Source: Paragonimus skrjabini miyazakii
Taxonomy: Eukaryota > Platyhelminthes > Trematoda > Plagiorchiida > Troglotrematidae
Reading direction: 5' to 3'
Assembly: GCA_014338405.1 (NCBI GenBank)
Contig: JTDE01003442.1
Coordinates: 1-64,000, forward strand
DNA: 64,000 bases
Positions 35,801 to 50,800 of this stretch are shown here, one piece after another; the stretch's first letter is position 1; each line of letters begins with the position of its first letter. The notes under the pieces are model-generated. The model had not been told where the DNA came from. It saw only the letters and a program-made list of their open reading frames with translations, and made no database searches. The position numbers were made by a program, and so were the translations under genes.

Positions 35801-38800
35801 AGAATTAGTCTCGACTTGAATATTCAAAGTAATCTGTGGGCATTCTTAAAGCTGTATACATTGACTGAGACATAGAACAACTAAAGAATTTCTTTTCCCA
35901 AGCAAAATTGTGAGTGGGTGTTTCAAAAATGAGGACCAAACAGAACTTGAAACAGTCGTCTAACTTATTCACTAGTTTGATGACAAAGAACTGGTTCTTC
36001 ATTAGGAAAAGCAGATGTTTCACGTCCCTTGGAATACCCGAAAACCATCTGCACATTAATGAAGAAAAGTAGTGACTAGTAATTTGTTGACTCTGTCAGT
36101 GACTTTTCAACGCAAACCCGGCATACCTACAAAAACTAAACTATTGCATTCAAGTGACATTATAAACGGGAAAAATGCAGACTCACTACATGGAACATAA
36201 CGCAAAGCGTCCAATGTTAACAATGTATGAGGCGCAGGTCAATCAACAGAAGAAGAAGAATACTCCGGGCCAGTCAGATTTCCAGATAAGCAACATATCC
36301 TTCAGAGATTTGTGGGGTATACACGTTCCTTGTCGATTAATGCAAACGTGAATTTCCTTGTGGTGATTTAATTCACAGCATTCAATAACCTCATTTAGTG
36401 CAAAACGCTACACAATTATCGTGGTCTTTCTACTTTCACTGACGTCTTCAAAATGATGTACAAGTTCTTTCATAAAATTTCGATTCCTGGCACTCACGCT
36501 TTTCTGTGTTCACACCTGCACAGACAAATATATCTGGAACAATGTCCTCTGAATCCAAGTTCAGTTTCACGTATGGAAGCAATGATGACTGTTGTTCTTC
36601 ATCGTTGCTTATTTGTCTGAACAATAAGTAGGAAAACTTGTCACATCAGTGCACGTGATAGTAGAATTTTTCGTCAAGCAATCACTCCCTGATCGACCGT
36701 TGTCAAAGAGTCATAGTCTTAGTACACCTGCGGCGTCAATTGTCAGGCATAACAATCCAAGTAAATGAGCCAAAGAGAGGGGTGATACGTTGTGTAGACT
36801 TCTTTGTTGCACGTGGAATTAGGAGAGCCCAACAATCAAAGTGTGTTACAATCAAGCACAATCACATTGTCCGTAACTCAGTGAAAATCTGCAGTAAAAG
36901 TTATGATATGGTCATTCAGATTAATAGAATAGAACAGCTTTTGTTATAAGCAGCCATTCACAGTTTGGATGAATGGCTATACCACTGAGGTGGAGGTGGT
37001 GGAACGCGATCAAATATAGTTTTGGCTAAAATGGGTTATGATGAATAATTCATTCAGAATGCTCTTTTGCAAGTGAGAAAACTCAACGACAGGTTTGATC
37101 ACATTGTTCACTACGTTATCCCGGCAGGCTTCAATTGCTGAGACAGATAACTTATATATCAAGGGTGATTTAAGACCATCATAGAAAGTTATGCCAGCTT
37201 AATCACACGTTCAAAACTATGTTCATACTTATCGTAGACAGCAACCTGTGCAATAAATTACCGAAACCAAGAAATCAAATCAGCCCTTGTCCTTTGAGCA
37301 AACAGTCTTATGGTTTCTTGCAATGTTCTAACAAGAATGACCTACAAGTCAGTATTAACAGAAGTGCTAGTAGGTGAATTCAGGCGCAACTATGACGCGC
37401 ATACTAAGGGCACAAAACCTATTTTGTGCAGCATGGTCATCAGGCTTACTGTCATAATTTGAAATATGTCCACCACTTCATCATCACCATTATTCAGTGA
37501 GTGGTCACTGTTCGCTGAGTTTTTTGAGCTTGGTAGCCTGTGACTAAAATCATTTTCCACTATTTCACCCCCAACTGCATCTCAATTGCAATTTTATCAC
37601 TACAATTCCTGCAAAACCAAAGCGATTTACCAGAGTCTCGTTAAGTTCTGAAATGTTTATCCTGAACTTTGATGTCCATGAGTATTGTCTGGCTTCAACA
37701 ATTTGCAAACTGCGTTTAAAAAACATGTTAGTGAAGACAACCTTGCATTAAATTGACATCAGTTGACATACGTCGCGTGGGAGGAAAATCATTTTGGCAC
37801 CTCCCATGATAAACAACATCCCAGGAGATAAAAGTCAAGCGTTATTAAATGCTGTAATAAAAACAAGTGCGTGATAGAGGTAGTGCAATAAAATCCTTTG
37901 GAAATGTATCATTAGAAGATTGTGGGTGATGCCCAAGTTATCTCAGGCAAACACATTACGAAATGTTGGTAGCCAGTGTGTTATTAAGTAAGATTGGTGA
38001 ATATTTCTTTGACAAGAATGAAACGTATTAACAGTAAGGTATAAAATGTGGGTTCAGGGATTACTGAATCTGTCGCTCCTCGAAGCAGTCTGTCAACCTA
38101 GGCATTGTTCACAAGGGAATATAACCAAACTAACATAAGGTCACGGTGAGGTGGTGAGATCGGTTACTTTAGGAGAATCTGGGGATAAATTCACAACCCA
38201 GCTGCTGCCGAACAATTCTAACTAAACAACAAGTCATTGTTAGTACTTCTGTTGAAAGAAATCTAGCTGGGGAGTCGGTGTGCCAGCTAATGCTTGTGTA
38301 AGGCGTTATTCTAGGTCGCTTCTAGCAGAGTCATTAATAGTTGCGCAGACATGTAACCTGAATCAGTTTACAGAGACCCCGACAAAGGATTTTGAACAAC
38401 AATTTCATAGTTGTCCTTAAGCGCACAATTCATAATCTCTCTAATGTCAGTGTTATTTCTCTACCCAAGCACACAATTTCCTGTTTACTGTGTTTTATTA
38501 GCGTGATTAAGAAGTACGTGGGACAAATCGTGGTCGCTACCGTTTAGTTTTTGTCCCTGGATAATGTGAACTTTGCGGTCAAATTTGACTGGTGTTTAAC
38601 TTACTTCAGCAAAACATCCCCAACGGAATCGAGTTCCGGTTGGGTCGAGAGGTTCTGGTTTCATTGGTGTCCACTGCAGTTGGCAGAACAACAGCTGTAT
38701 CTACCTCAAAAACGATCTGCCAATCTAAGTATAACTCATGATAACTTGGTCGTGCCTAACCAATCTCTCTCCTGAAGCAGTCATCAACAAGATTGCGAAA

Positions 38801-41800
38801 ATAAAGTTTGGGAGATGTCAATCATCGGTTGTAGCAAAAATATGCACTACTGATGGGCTTTAACAGTAAAAAAACTTGACACTGGTGCTTCCTTTCAGAA
38901 GGAGGTGACTGTAAGTTAATGGTCACTTAAGTAGATCTGTTGGGTAAAATTGTACTGAACAAAAGAATTATGTAATGAGTTTATTTGGTGGTTCTGCTTT
39001 CAGCAATTCGATATGGCTAACTTACGTCTTTTATCGACGCTTTATTTTCTACGTTTCAGCCGCCACAGGGCCCTCAACAGTTACAGGTGAGTTTCATAGT
39101 TGAACATTCTATTTGTGTTTATTGCACCATTTGTGGCCGGTAGAAAAGCAGATGGATTTTACAGAAAACATGACGGGCATGTTTAGAACTAGATGCTTGT
39201 AAATCATGAACTGAGAACCAGATTTAATGTTACCGTCAAAAACATCACTGTTTGTGTTCGCCGATGAGGCATTTCTATTCAAGTTATCATTGGTTTTTGA
39301 ACAGCAGTAAGAAGGTACAAAATTCAATGCACGTTAAGCGGTTGGACAGCTGTCCGTTTGTATGTATGGTACTAGTTCAACATATAAAGCTACTTTTCTG
39401 ATATTTGTGAACAGTGGTGGTGTTGTTCGTAGCTCAGGTGAATGGAATTGATATTGGTATGTTCGCCGAGCTTGGTATTTGGGTTGCAAACGTTTTATCA
39501 CCAAGCGAGGTGACATCATCAGTGCGTACTTGTCTTAACGTATATTTTTTGAGCTCAAAAACTAAACGCTAAAACACGTGCGCACTGATTATATCACCTC
39601 GCTTGGTGATGAAACAGTTGCAACTTAAATGTTGATCTCGGCGAACATACAAATACCACATAAGGCTACTGCTTTCCCATAAAATGGATATGTTACGAAT
39701 CATTGTGTAGCGCTAAGTGAAATAAAAATATAGCCACTTCAACTGCTGTTCTAAAGTTTTACATTTTCTGTTACATACTACTGACTGTCAGCAGATGACC
39801 AATTACATTGCGAGATGCCTGAGAAAACAGTGACTTTTTGTGAAAAATGAGGGGTACGATGAAACCATGGGCATATTGACATTCTAGTTTATTATTATCG
39901 ATGAGTGGTGGGGGATTTTGGTTTTTATATAACTTAAACATTACTAGCAAGTGAATTCTGCTATTGCGTTCCCGTAGCCAATTCAGTCTTCCAGTTTAGA
40001 GAAGCACCTGACCTACACTTTGTAATGACGTGACCTAATACTAATCATCAGTAATCAAAATATCTCCCAACATTCCAATGATTTATGCGATGTCAACTTG
40101 GAGAGAAGTTTTAGTCGAGGGGTCACCGATTGAACTTGACAGAACAGTTATTGTGTTTTCTTTCGAAGCGATCGGGCAATCTTAACACTACTCACTAGCG
40201 AAAGTGGTTGGGTGTTCACCTATGATAGTTTCGTCGTGCCGAATGTGAGACAAATGGCACAGTGAACACCATAGTTACCTTAAGTAAACGTGGCCGAATT
40301 TCTAGCCCTTGCCGTGGCCGCGACGAGCTCTAATGAAAGCGAAACTTGAGCCTAGTGCTTCTTTTCAAAAGAGGCAGACTGGGCAACCTATATCAAATTG
40401 AGAGTTGCGATCAGCTGTGGATGACGTCCAACTGACATAGTTTATCATTGAAAAAATTATGTGTAATGCCTGTGCATTACTACATTTCTGAATAACGTTA
40501 TGATAAATATTTTCTCGTTAGCTTCGAGTATCGTTCTCGTTCGACCACGAAAATCAACCGGATTAGACAGTAGAGACTTCTCCTCATTCTGTTACCCCCT
40601 GGCTTTGCTTTGGCATATGTAACATGTGCACCAATAATGAGAGCATTCATACAAGTCTACTACTACTTAGGTATCAGATGACCAGCTGTTGAAAAATGAC
40701 GTTGTCAGTAAACATTTGCGAGATTATAATCCAACAAATAGTGCTACAATGGTAAGTGATGAAAATAAAAAATGAATAACCTTTATACTTGTTCTCAACT
40801 TTCAAGATATCAGAAATGTTTCCAATGTGTCAGTGAAAAAAGTAGCACTAGATTTATACTTCACACATAACAGGATTGGTAAAACGTGCCTGCCAATGTT
40901 ACTATTCAAGGGTTTACTCTGGTGCACGCTTGTAAGACTACTGTGCCAGCGACCACACGAACCATAAACGAAATATCGCGTCAGAAGTGTCAGACTAATG
41001 CATATGCAGGTAACGCACAGCCTGTTTACTCGCCACGACAGGGGTCTGACTGTTTTACTATCTGTGCTGGGTCCTTATAGAAACAGAACTTCTCATCAAG
41101 TTGAACTCACATAAATATTCAAAACTGTTGAAAAGTGCATTGGATTACTGATATGTGGTGGAAAGGATTTGTACTTTATAGGAGATTCGCTGCGAAATTG
41201 CAGCGAAAAAGTCTCTCATCAAATGTCTGACTGACTTACCTATCTGACTGTTAAGGTTAAAACCAAGTTTGTGATGAGCGGATTATACCAACCAAACTTG
41301 TAACTATTTATGAATGATATAAATTCAACATACATTTTTTTAAACGTAGCCGACGGACAGAAAAAGTAGCCAGACCTATTTGCTGAAATGTTTTACGAAA
41401 TTCTGTCACCAAACAATAATAATCATTTATATATTCATCAAGAATGTTTGAGATGATTTATCTATCTTGATTTCTTAAAGTTATTGGCCAAGTTACAGGT
41501 GGCTCATCTTCTAGCACATAATACATTTTATCTGCCTCGTTTATATTAGCAGGTGTTTGCTGAATTTCTGTTAAACAACATCGGCTGGGTACACAGAGCG
41601 TTTCCAACGGAAAAACCTTTTGCACATTATAACGCAGCAATTCTCAAAACCATTCGGATCGGTCAGAAGTTGGTTGTCTTGGCATACATACATATCTGTC
41701 ATATTCGGTATACATGTCTTTATTCCCGAAACACGCAAGGGTGAACGTCTTATATGGGCTAGATCGTGACTGGTTGCCCAAAGTATAGTAGCTGATACGC

Positions 41801-44800
41801 GCCAATGCATCTCTCAGTATAGTTATTTTATCATCATAAGTTACCTCAATCGTTAATTACTAACAGGTTTGCCAATTTTTATAAAACATTGCTCAACGTT
41901 GATAAGATCAGCCGCATCATTAAAGAAAACGATAGTCTTTAAGCAATACTTATTGTATTCATTAATATTACGACAGAAATACTTGACGCAAATATACTGT
42001 TTTTATACTACAATTCTGAGAACATTTAGCAGGCTTTTGAAACCAAAACTGAATAGCACAATACATAGCAGATTAAGTTGATGTGGCATCTAGTTCTTCG
42101 CTGGCGTAACAGAATTCAGTCAACTACTGATTCAACGTGGCTGACGTGACATAATTCTCACTAAAACAAATACCGTAAAATTCTGAAATACAACCTAGCA
42201 GAAACACTTTATATAATCATTTCAAGGTGGGTGGGAATGTTCACGTAATAACAACAGTTGGTTTATAAGACACATTTCAGGACATCATTATTTTGACCAA
42301 AGATGATGGTTACACGAAGGCTGCAGTTATGATGTGGTGTTTCCTCTTACAAGTTATTCAAGCTGCTTGCTGGAAAACGCTCGTGATTATAGCTTATCGG
42401 ACTGCATATTTTAGACTAGAACAATGGTTATGATGACGTACCTGATGATCAGTATACAATTACAAAATAATTACAGGTGGAAATGTCCTTCATAGTGTGT
42501 GGGATACACCAGTCAATTTTTACCCAATAACATTCGAAAATTATCGTCGAATACCATGACATCCTGATGTCCCGATACCAGAATGAAACAGTCGAATGCA
42601 CTTTAATTTTGGTGATTACATAGGACGTAACTGGCAGTGGTCCAGTATTCTGTGATTGTAGAAAACTAACAAGTATGCTTTGGTTGTGAGTTACGAATAG
42701 TAACTGAGAAGTGATAATCTGAGAACTACCCGAAACGATAGGTAACGCCATGATTATCATACGTTCTATAGGCTAAAACACAGTAATTTGACCCTCTCAA
42801 TGTTACAAAAACAGTATTTATTACTGCCTAAATGATGACTTTGAACGTTTGTTAACTATCGGTCATCTGGTCAAGCTAACCTAATTGAGCTGTCATCCAG
42901 ACATATATATATACAACTAAATGACACTTGAAAACCTGACATTATACAGTCTATCTATACAGATATGTGTAAAATCTCAATAAGTTCACTTACACCAAAA
43001 ATCCAGAAAATACCAATGGTATAATAAAGTTAACATCGAAAGGAGAGCACGTATATACACAACCGTTTACCTGGCAAGGTGCTGCTTCGTCCATAATCAA
43101 ATGAACGTGTTTGTAGCGTTTGATTCCTTGCTTCCACTGTGCTGATGCTGACCATTACAGCTAGTGTAAGCCAATTTAAGAACTGAAAATGAGTAAAATC
43201 TGAAATCACTTTAGTCAAGAATAATTGAGGTTTGAGCGAACGAGCTAGGGGTAGCCCAGTGTACATAAGGCTCAGAAGTAAGTGACAGAGATATTAAGGC
43301 TAGTAACGATATTTTCTTCCGATGTTATCCACTCTAATTATTATAGGGCGATCAAGTGCAACTCTTCAGAGCCAATGCCTTTCCCCACATCTTCTTTCCT
43401 GCTCACCATAACAGTTAGCAAACCAGGGAATATGTCCAATTCTGAAATACTTGTGACAGAAATACTCCCCGTTCCGTTCAATATATCTTGTTATAGACTG
43501 GGTGTAGTGTCTTCAACAATAATATATCAGAATATATTGACTGTTAGGACAGTTTGGTTTTTAGCTTCGGGTTACCCATTCTGCTCACATCCACTCAATA
43601 TAAGCAGTCGGCAAAGCTGGAATATGTTAAGGAAATGTTTACGATAGAGATACCATTGAACACAGCGTAATAGTCCCATGATTTGTTTTATACACAGCAC
43701 ATCAAAAGTGGCAATACTATGACAATGAAGCGTACAGTCGCCGGATGAATCACGAGTTTTTATTTCAAAGCGTGGTTCCATTTGATTAAAACTAACCCAA
43801 AAAGCTGTCAAACATACAACATTGTTTTTTTACGCCTGTTTTAGGAGTGCTTGATGAACGTTAGTACCACACTGCACAGGAATTAACTACACATCAAGAG
43901 TTACACAATTATAAAAAAAATCCTTTGATTGTGAATACACCGTAAAACGAGGAATACAAACAGCAGTAATGTAGCAAGCCAAAATTAACCAGTGAAGAAA
44001 TCAAGTTGTAAATTCGGTGTAGCTTTCGGCGAAGAGGTTCTAACTTATAAGCTTTGATAGTGCCAGTTGAGTGCCTGAAGCTAGGATCTATCAATCCGAT
44101 GGATAACTGATGTATAAGTACGTTATCACAGGGTGGCTCTAGGATTGTGTTATAGGCCATTTGCGTCGTGAGAAATACCATAGGGTATGAGCACTATACA
44201 CATACGAGTGCCGGAGGAAAAATTGCATGTTATTGTGCTGGAGAAGAGAATGAAACTCGTTCGTAAAGCGGAGGTAGGTTGGGTTGAGTTCAATAATAGC
44301 TTTTACCGAATTACGGGACTGATCTCAATGGGAACCAGTTCGTTGGTGTACGGAACTATGTTTGGTAAATTCTCGTCTCATGCCGGTACGATGATAAATT
44401 AAACCTAATCACACTGATGAAAATAATTGAGCAAGTTCAGAATGATGACAAGGCGGTTGGATGAGACAAACAAGACTTCGTTTTGGTAATGCCCACAATC
44501 GAGAGAGGTTCAAACAACTACTGCTAATTGGGTTAAGTTGAGTTGAGGGATTCAGATTTTCATGTGGGTTAGGTGTGTGTTCCTGGCCACGGTAGTGTTA
44601 ATGTGTGAGCGAATTATTATTGAACACACGAATCCAGATAGATTAATCAGAACTCGATAAGATGCACTACATGTTATTTTCAAACTTGGTGGCAGGGAAT
44701 AGTAGACGACACAAAACGCCCTCTTCTTGCTTGTGCGTCGGTCACAGTGAACCAATGTGGGCAGAATGGGCGAGTTGATTTTCTTTGTTACGGAGTGAAG

Positions 44801-47800
44801 TCACGTCAGATAGTGCTTATGAATTATTTCCTATAGAAACGTTGTGCTGTGACCGATATCTTTTGAACGCAGGAACGTTACAGGAACGTTACAGGAGGAC
44901 CTGTAGCAGAATGAACAGGTACTGTGAATCGAATCATTTAGTAGGCGTGTTATCAGGTCGGCTGTTGTGGTTCCTTTAAACAGGAAAGTTATATTGACGT
45001 GATACGTCACCTAGATTAACTTGTAACACGAAGTGGTCTATCAAGTTCCACAAAGAGTTGTTTGTTAAATACAGAGTAAATTTAAACGTTTTGTTTTGTT
45101 CGTACAGATGAACGGTAACCAGTGTACAAGGTTATGGCATAGCTTTGGTGGCAAACTTGGAAACGGTATTTCTTGCATGACCAAAAAAGCTGTATATGAG
45201 GGTAGTAATTAGTGCTCATCAGCAGAACGTACGCTGCCAGCGGTTTTCAGATTATCTGGAGGCAACTTTTGTACGGTGGATAAATGTAGCAATTTGTTTG
45301 AAATAACTAAAGAAGGTCTTTCACAGTAAAAGTGTTACCAACGTTTTGGTCCAAAGTTAAAAACCAAGTGCACTGGGGATACTACGCCAAAACTATGATA
45401 CGGCGGATAATAGTACCGGAAAACATGACTATTCGGTGACAAATTTCTGCATGTTAAATCGCGTGAAGCCAGTGTAATGCTTTCTAGATCCTGATTGGTG
45501 AACTGATACCCATCTAACCAAGTCTATGTAATTCTAACGGGCGAGTCACAATCGATGAATGAGGAAGCAACCATGCAGTTTCAAAGTCAGTGTCGCAAGA
45601 AAAGTATGATAGGCAATTTCACACTGTTGGGCTGTTGTCTTGAGCCTAGGATAACTGAATTCCGGAAATCTTGTAACTATGATTAGACTTGATTATAGCG
45701 ACATTATAGGTTTGGGTGTTAGTAAGCAGTTGTCCGTTTACTGCTGTTTGTACGAGACTGGATCACTATAATATAGATTTAGTCTGATGAGATGACAACT
45801 ACCTCACAAGGGTTTCGTTTGGTTTTTCTAATGCAAGTTAGTGCGATTCTAAATAATATAAAAAATCCGTTGCGGACAAGGTCATATGGATAGCTGGTCC
45901 GGATGCGATGAAGGGAGGTCGAAAGTTGTAAACAGACGGGAAACTGATAAGTATTATGGATTTCGGCGGATGTCTACTGGACGCTATCCAAGATTCGCGG
46001 GACTTTCCCTAGTCATGTGGACATTTCAGATGCCACTCTACAAACCTGTTCATTACATACAAGGTGTAATATTTGGGAGATTCTAGTCTAAGTCGCAACT
46101 GTGACTGAGCAACTGAAAGAACGATCAGGGTACTTCGCCTCTAATCCACCGGTAAACCTATATATCACCACAAGCAAATGCAACTGAAGTGTCAAGTATG
46201 ATAACCCAGTCCGCTTAATATGAGATCAATATAGTATCGGTCACAAACAAGAGTTTATTGTGAAAAGGCCTAACTCCCGGTTTTGGGGAAACTGCCCTAT
46301 TACAAACTCTTCCTTATGAGAAACATGATCCTGAGGCTTATATGTACATGGATCTCACACGAGGGAGTTTTGCAAGAAATCGTGGCAGGAATATACTTGA
46401 TAAACTTCTTAAGTTGAAGCAGGAATTGACTCACTTTGCTAAAAACTGAAAGCAGCTATCCTGAAACAATCACGGGCTAGATATTGAACGGTTAACCCCG
46501 AGAAGTTCTCAAAATAATACAGCGGTACACTACGTTTACTTTATGGTGAGGGTTGTAAACCAGAAATTAATTTCCGGTCTTCGGTTGTTCGCAATCACAG
46601 ACCTACGCGAGTACACAACGATAAAGACCATTCGTTGCTGGAGACCTTTGCTTGCAGTGGAGCCTCCATGAATACCTGCGCCCGAACGATCTTCCACCAA
46701 GCATGATCTATAGGTTACCAGTCAATCACCAACCAGCTTGCAATCTAAATTCCACGCTTGGAGAACAAGTAAAGATTGCAAACCTCAACCGTCAGTATTT
46801 TTAACAACCACACACCCACACAAAAATTCATTTTGTGTGCGTTCAGAAATTGTTGGCTTCATTGATAGAACTATAAGAGCGGAAAACGCGCAGCCATCTC
46901 TATCATGTGTGTACAATGTCTTTCAAATTCTATCAATCGCTCCGTTGACCATAACATCGATCACTGAACAGCACGGTCAAACACAATTTGAACACAGAGT
47001 CTAATTCAGGTTGGCAGTGGAGGTCGCATGATGCGGCTGACTTCAAACAAGCCCAGCCGTCCTGCAAATTTTACTTGTTTTTTTACCAAGTCATTTATTT
47101 TCTCTTGTCTTAGAAGGTTAGAAGAAGTGCTGCATAAGAAGCTAAATTAATATTTTGTGTACAAAAAAACGGTCATACTCAATGTACTTGGACACTTGTT
47201 TGGTCACGTGAGTTGGTGGCTGTAACCCACCCAAAATATCGCGTACATTCACTCACAAAGCCTCCGATCTTGTTGTTGCATAAAAAATCTTGTGGTTGTA
47301 GGCAAGTTTCTGAACTTTTATTGAAGTTAGAACTGTAAATGTGATGTTGAACGTAGTCGTTTTTTCCGGAAACATGTTAAATGTATAACTATGTTCTCAT
47401 TGTTGTGATAACTGGATGTGCTGGCGCACTGTATATTGTTTCCAATATAGTGCTTAACCCGAGAACAAGTGAGTATAACAGTAAATGAGCTCAATAGGTA
47501 TTCACGTACAAACTATAAATAAACTTTCGTCGTCCTTTTCAAACACAGTTCCAATCGCTTGTTATTAAAACAGTCTTTCATTTATAAACCTACCGATTCC
47601 ATATGTGCATCAAAATAACAAGATGTGAATGTAACCGTAATCTTCACCATGTGAACTATTAGAAAATTCATCAACATATACCAATATGTTTGTAATGCTA
47701 CAAAATACACTCTTCTGATTTGGCAGTTTGAACGATTCTGTGAATTAAGCCAGTCCAAAACCTATACGGATGCAAGCTGTCTGATAATTATGTCACTGGT

Positions 47801-50800
47801 ACGCCTGTCTCATACATAAACTAATATTAACTAAACTTCACTCTTTTATGCTTTGGTACGTATTAATATGTGCCATATCATGCTGTGAAATGCAGTTCAA
47901 GGATTATACTTGATGTGGGTTGTTCAACCTGGCCAGTTTTGAAAAGTATCTTTCAGTTCAATCCTCTAGATTGGATAAAAGAAGGCCAATGACAATAAGT
48001 TGTTGTTCGATTACTTTGTTAGTTTGATACTCGACTGTTTGTTTTAGGAAAGATAACGACGTCTGCAGTGAAAATAAATTTTGCTACAAAACCCTTAAGC
48101 ACTGATTACCTCCTCTTGATCTTGCAACTCAAGTCAACTGTTGATCACGTGAACTACCGAACAGAAAGAATCAGTAGCAGACATTTCAAAATGGAAGTGC
48201 AAGTACTGTATGTGAATTACGTGTGAAACACATCATGCGCTCTTCTAGTCAACTTCCAATCGATTGAAATATCTGAACAATTCATTGCTCACAGTAATCA
48301 ACCAGCAAGAAAAATGTATTGTAATTGTTTTAGTGCACTTCACACCACAAGATGGACAAATTATTATTGTACCGCCGTTTATTGTGATGTGTATAGTCTC
48401 AGGTTGTGCCGTTTTATTTGATGTAATTATCCGCTAACTCATAAAACATGCTTTATTTCAAGCTTAAAGAAAAATGATGACATTTTCTAACAGTTAGTAT
48501 CCGTAGATACACCGTCTTCATCAGATCGCGTTAATTTGTAGGTCGCCCTCACGAAACAACCACAAAACGTAAGTTACTGAGAAGCATATCTTGGATGATT
48601 AATGATCTGAAAAGTATGGTTCAAACAAAAGAACCAAACCAGAAGACCCATAGGGTTAGAACATGCCTACAACCATCATTAGACATTGATGACTATTAAG
48701 CGCCAGATTCACAGTCACTGTTCAAGTGTTTTTACTTTTGTCTACCTACAGTTAGACAGTGTCCACTTGCTTGGCAATAGTTAATTGAGTGGTTATTGGT
48801 ACTTCTGTAAGGAATGTCCTCATAATCTAAGTCAAACATATATCAATTAGTCAAAATGGTTCTCGTATAAAGTTTCGCACAAAGCACTATGAAGAAGTGC
48901 AGGCTATTCGTAAACAAATCACGCGCAATGAACTGTAATAAGTGACGTTTTTTCTGGCTGGTTTTATCTGTTCTGTAATCTGTTAATGTATATTTTAACA
49001 TATGCACCAACTGAATCAAAACATTTACGCATAGGGACGCTCTCACTAGGTTTGTGGTTTGTGCAACTATTCAAGTACATGTAGTGTCAACTCAAAACGT
49101 GCGCCACGGTTTAGCAAGCTGTTAAATCGTAACTGCGCACACATCCGTTATCACCGCATATGACCAACAAAAATCTGCTATGAAAATTGAAAGCATCGAC
49201 TGTAAAAACGTTTGGAATTTTTGTTCTTTCGTTTACGACTATTGTAGTACCAATTACTACTGCGTCAAAAACGAGTAAGCCCATTAAAAAAATTTCCACT
49301 TATAATAACTATTGTACAACTGAGTTTTCTCAGCTGTTATAATGACTGTCGACACAGGACGAAGCTGGTACATTTTAATCAACGAATATAGGTGTACTAA
49401 TCTTTGATGTAGACGACAACTTAGTTGTCTAAAGTTAATGCGGTTGCAGGTGCTATCAAACGAATTTTTAATGAGTAATTCACCAGTACGGTTAGTTTCT
49501 GTTAACCGCTGCAAGACATGTAACTATCCAACATAAGTAGCTAGAAAGCAAGGCAGTACCACGAAATATTAGTACCATTATTCAGGAGCCATGGTGACAC
49601 TGCTCAATACACTTGCCTCAGCCAATAAAAATGTGATTAGATTCAAGTAAAGGTTGATGCTGAAAAATCCATAAAATTGTGAATCTTAATCGGGGTTGTA
49701 TTTGTTCAAAGGAAATGTGAACAGTATTTACAGCTTGCATTACATATCCAAAGTAAATGTGGTCTAAACGAGTTTGAGGGTGAACCAAACCGTGACAAAG
49801 AGGCTCAACTGCAGCCTTTCTCTAACTAGTTCAACAGAGTGATTCAAAAACCTACTGTATTTTGTTATTTGTTAGTAAATCCACTACCGATGGACTTCCA
49901 TGTCGGGATTCAACCACATTTAGCGAATGCTCACTGTTAAATCGCCAGAAGATTCAAATTATGCGTTCAGGTAGCCTAGTCTTACACACGGTCTGGGCTG
50001 GATATATGTATATATATATCTTAAAATGGGCAGAGGGCAGAAGATTATACGTAAATATATATACTGTTATCGAACGTGGTTCTATAAATATAATAATAAA
50101 CAATTTTATTGTACAGTAACTTACGACCAGGTTTACAAACGCATATAACAGTGCAGCAGAAGCGTGACAAAGCGTCCAGTTAATTCCAGCGGTAAAATAT
50201 GTAGTGCGTCAATGTTACACATATAAACAAAGATGGATCCTTGTGATAGGAATCAAAATATAAGTAATAAAATCGGATACAGTTCAATTGTTTATTAGAA
50301 GATGAAGGCATACTACTGTAAACATGTGAGTAGAGTAACGTGAAATCTGAAATTGGGTTTCACACTCACCGTAAGCTCTTTCTGGTCTCATGTAAGGAGT
50401 TGTCACTGTTATTTAACGGACACAGCGTGGCAACGTAGGACCAAACTTTAGGCCTTATTTAACGTTTGACTAGTTATATGCAGCGTCTTCGAATGTGTAA
50501 CTGAGCGACAAATGCCCACTTTTTATTGATTTTAGTTATTGATTACGTTTACTAAATCGACGGTGCTATTTCTTTAGTACTATGAAAACTGTCACTCTGC
50601 TGGGACTTGGATTTTTTTGAGGGATAAGGTTTATGTTTCTACAAAACCATATTTCAATGGTGTCAGTTTCTTTTGGTGCGTTTGTATGAGGCTGTCGGTT
50701 ATTCATAGTATGCCTATTGCAGAATGAACGTAACACGTCATGATCTAACAGTTGCATGAGTAGGGCGCTTATTCTTGATGGAAAGCAAAACTTTGCATTG

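Noticed and set aside
40671..40751. 81-nt piece open in phase 0 with a GTAAGT donor and a good acceptor
   Set aside because: It has a stop in phase 1, and the alternative acceptor seven bases later gives a non-symmetric length. It could be an exon of another gene, but nothing links it.
41553..41942. Possible exons after a very good acceptor at 41552 and another at 41866, open in phases 0 and 2
   Set aside because: No good donor ends the first piece, and the phase does not match the phase-1 series. An open frame of this length is common by chance.
48048..48435. Two long open stretches behind strong acceptors (48048 phase 1, 48249 phase 0) that could be larger exons of a membrane protein
   Set aside because: The donor between them is ambiguous (three weak choices) and the implied intron very short. 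Open length of about 60 codons each is not rare here.
50299..50325. 27-nt piece with good splice sites
   Set aside because: Stop codon in phase 1, so it cannot belong to the proposed series.
50536..50562. 27-nt piece behind a strong acceptor, Thr-containing in phase 0
   Set aside because: Stop in phase 1 and a weak GTGCTA donor.
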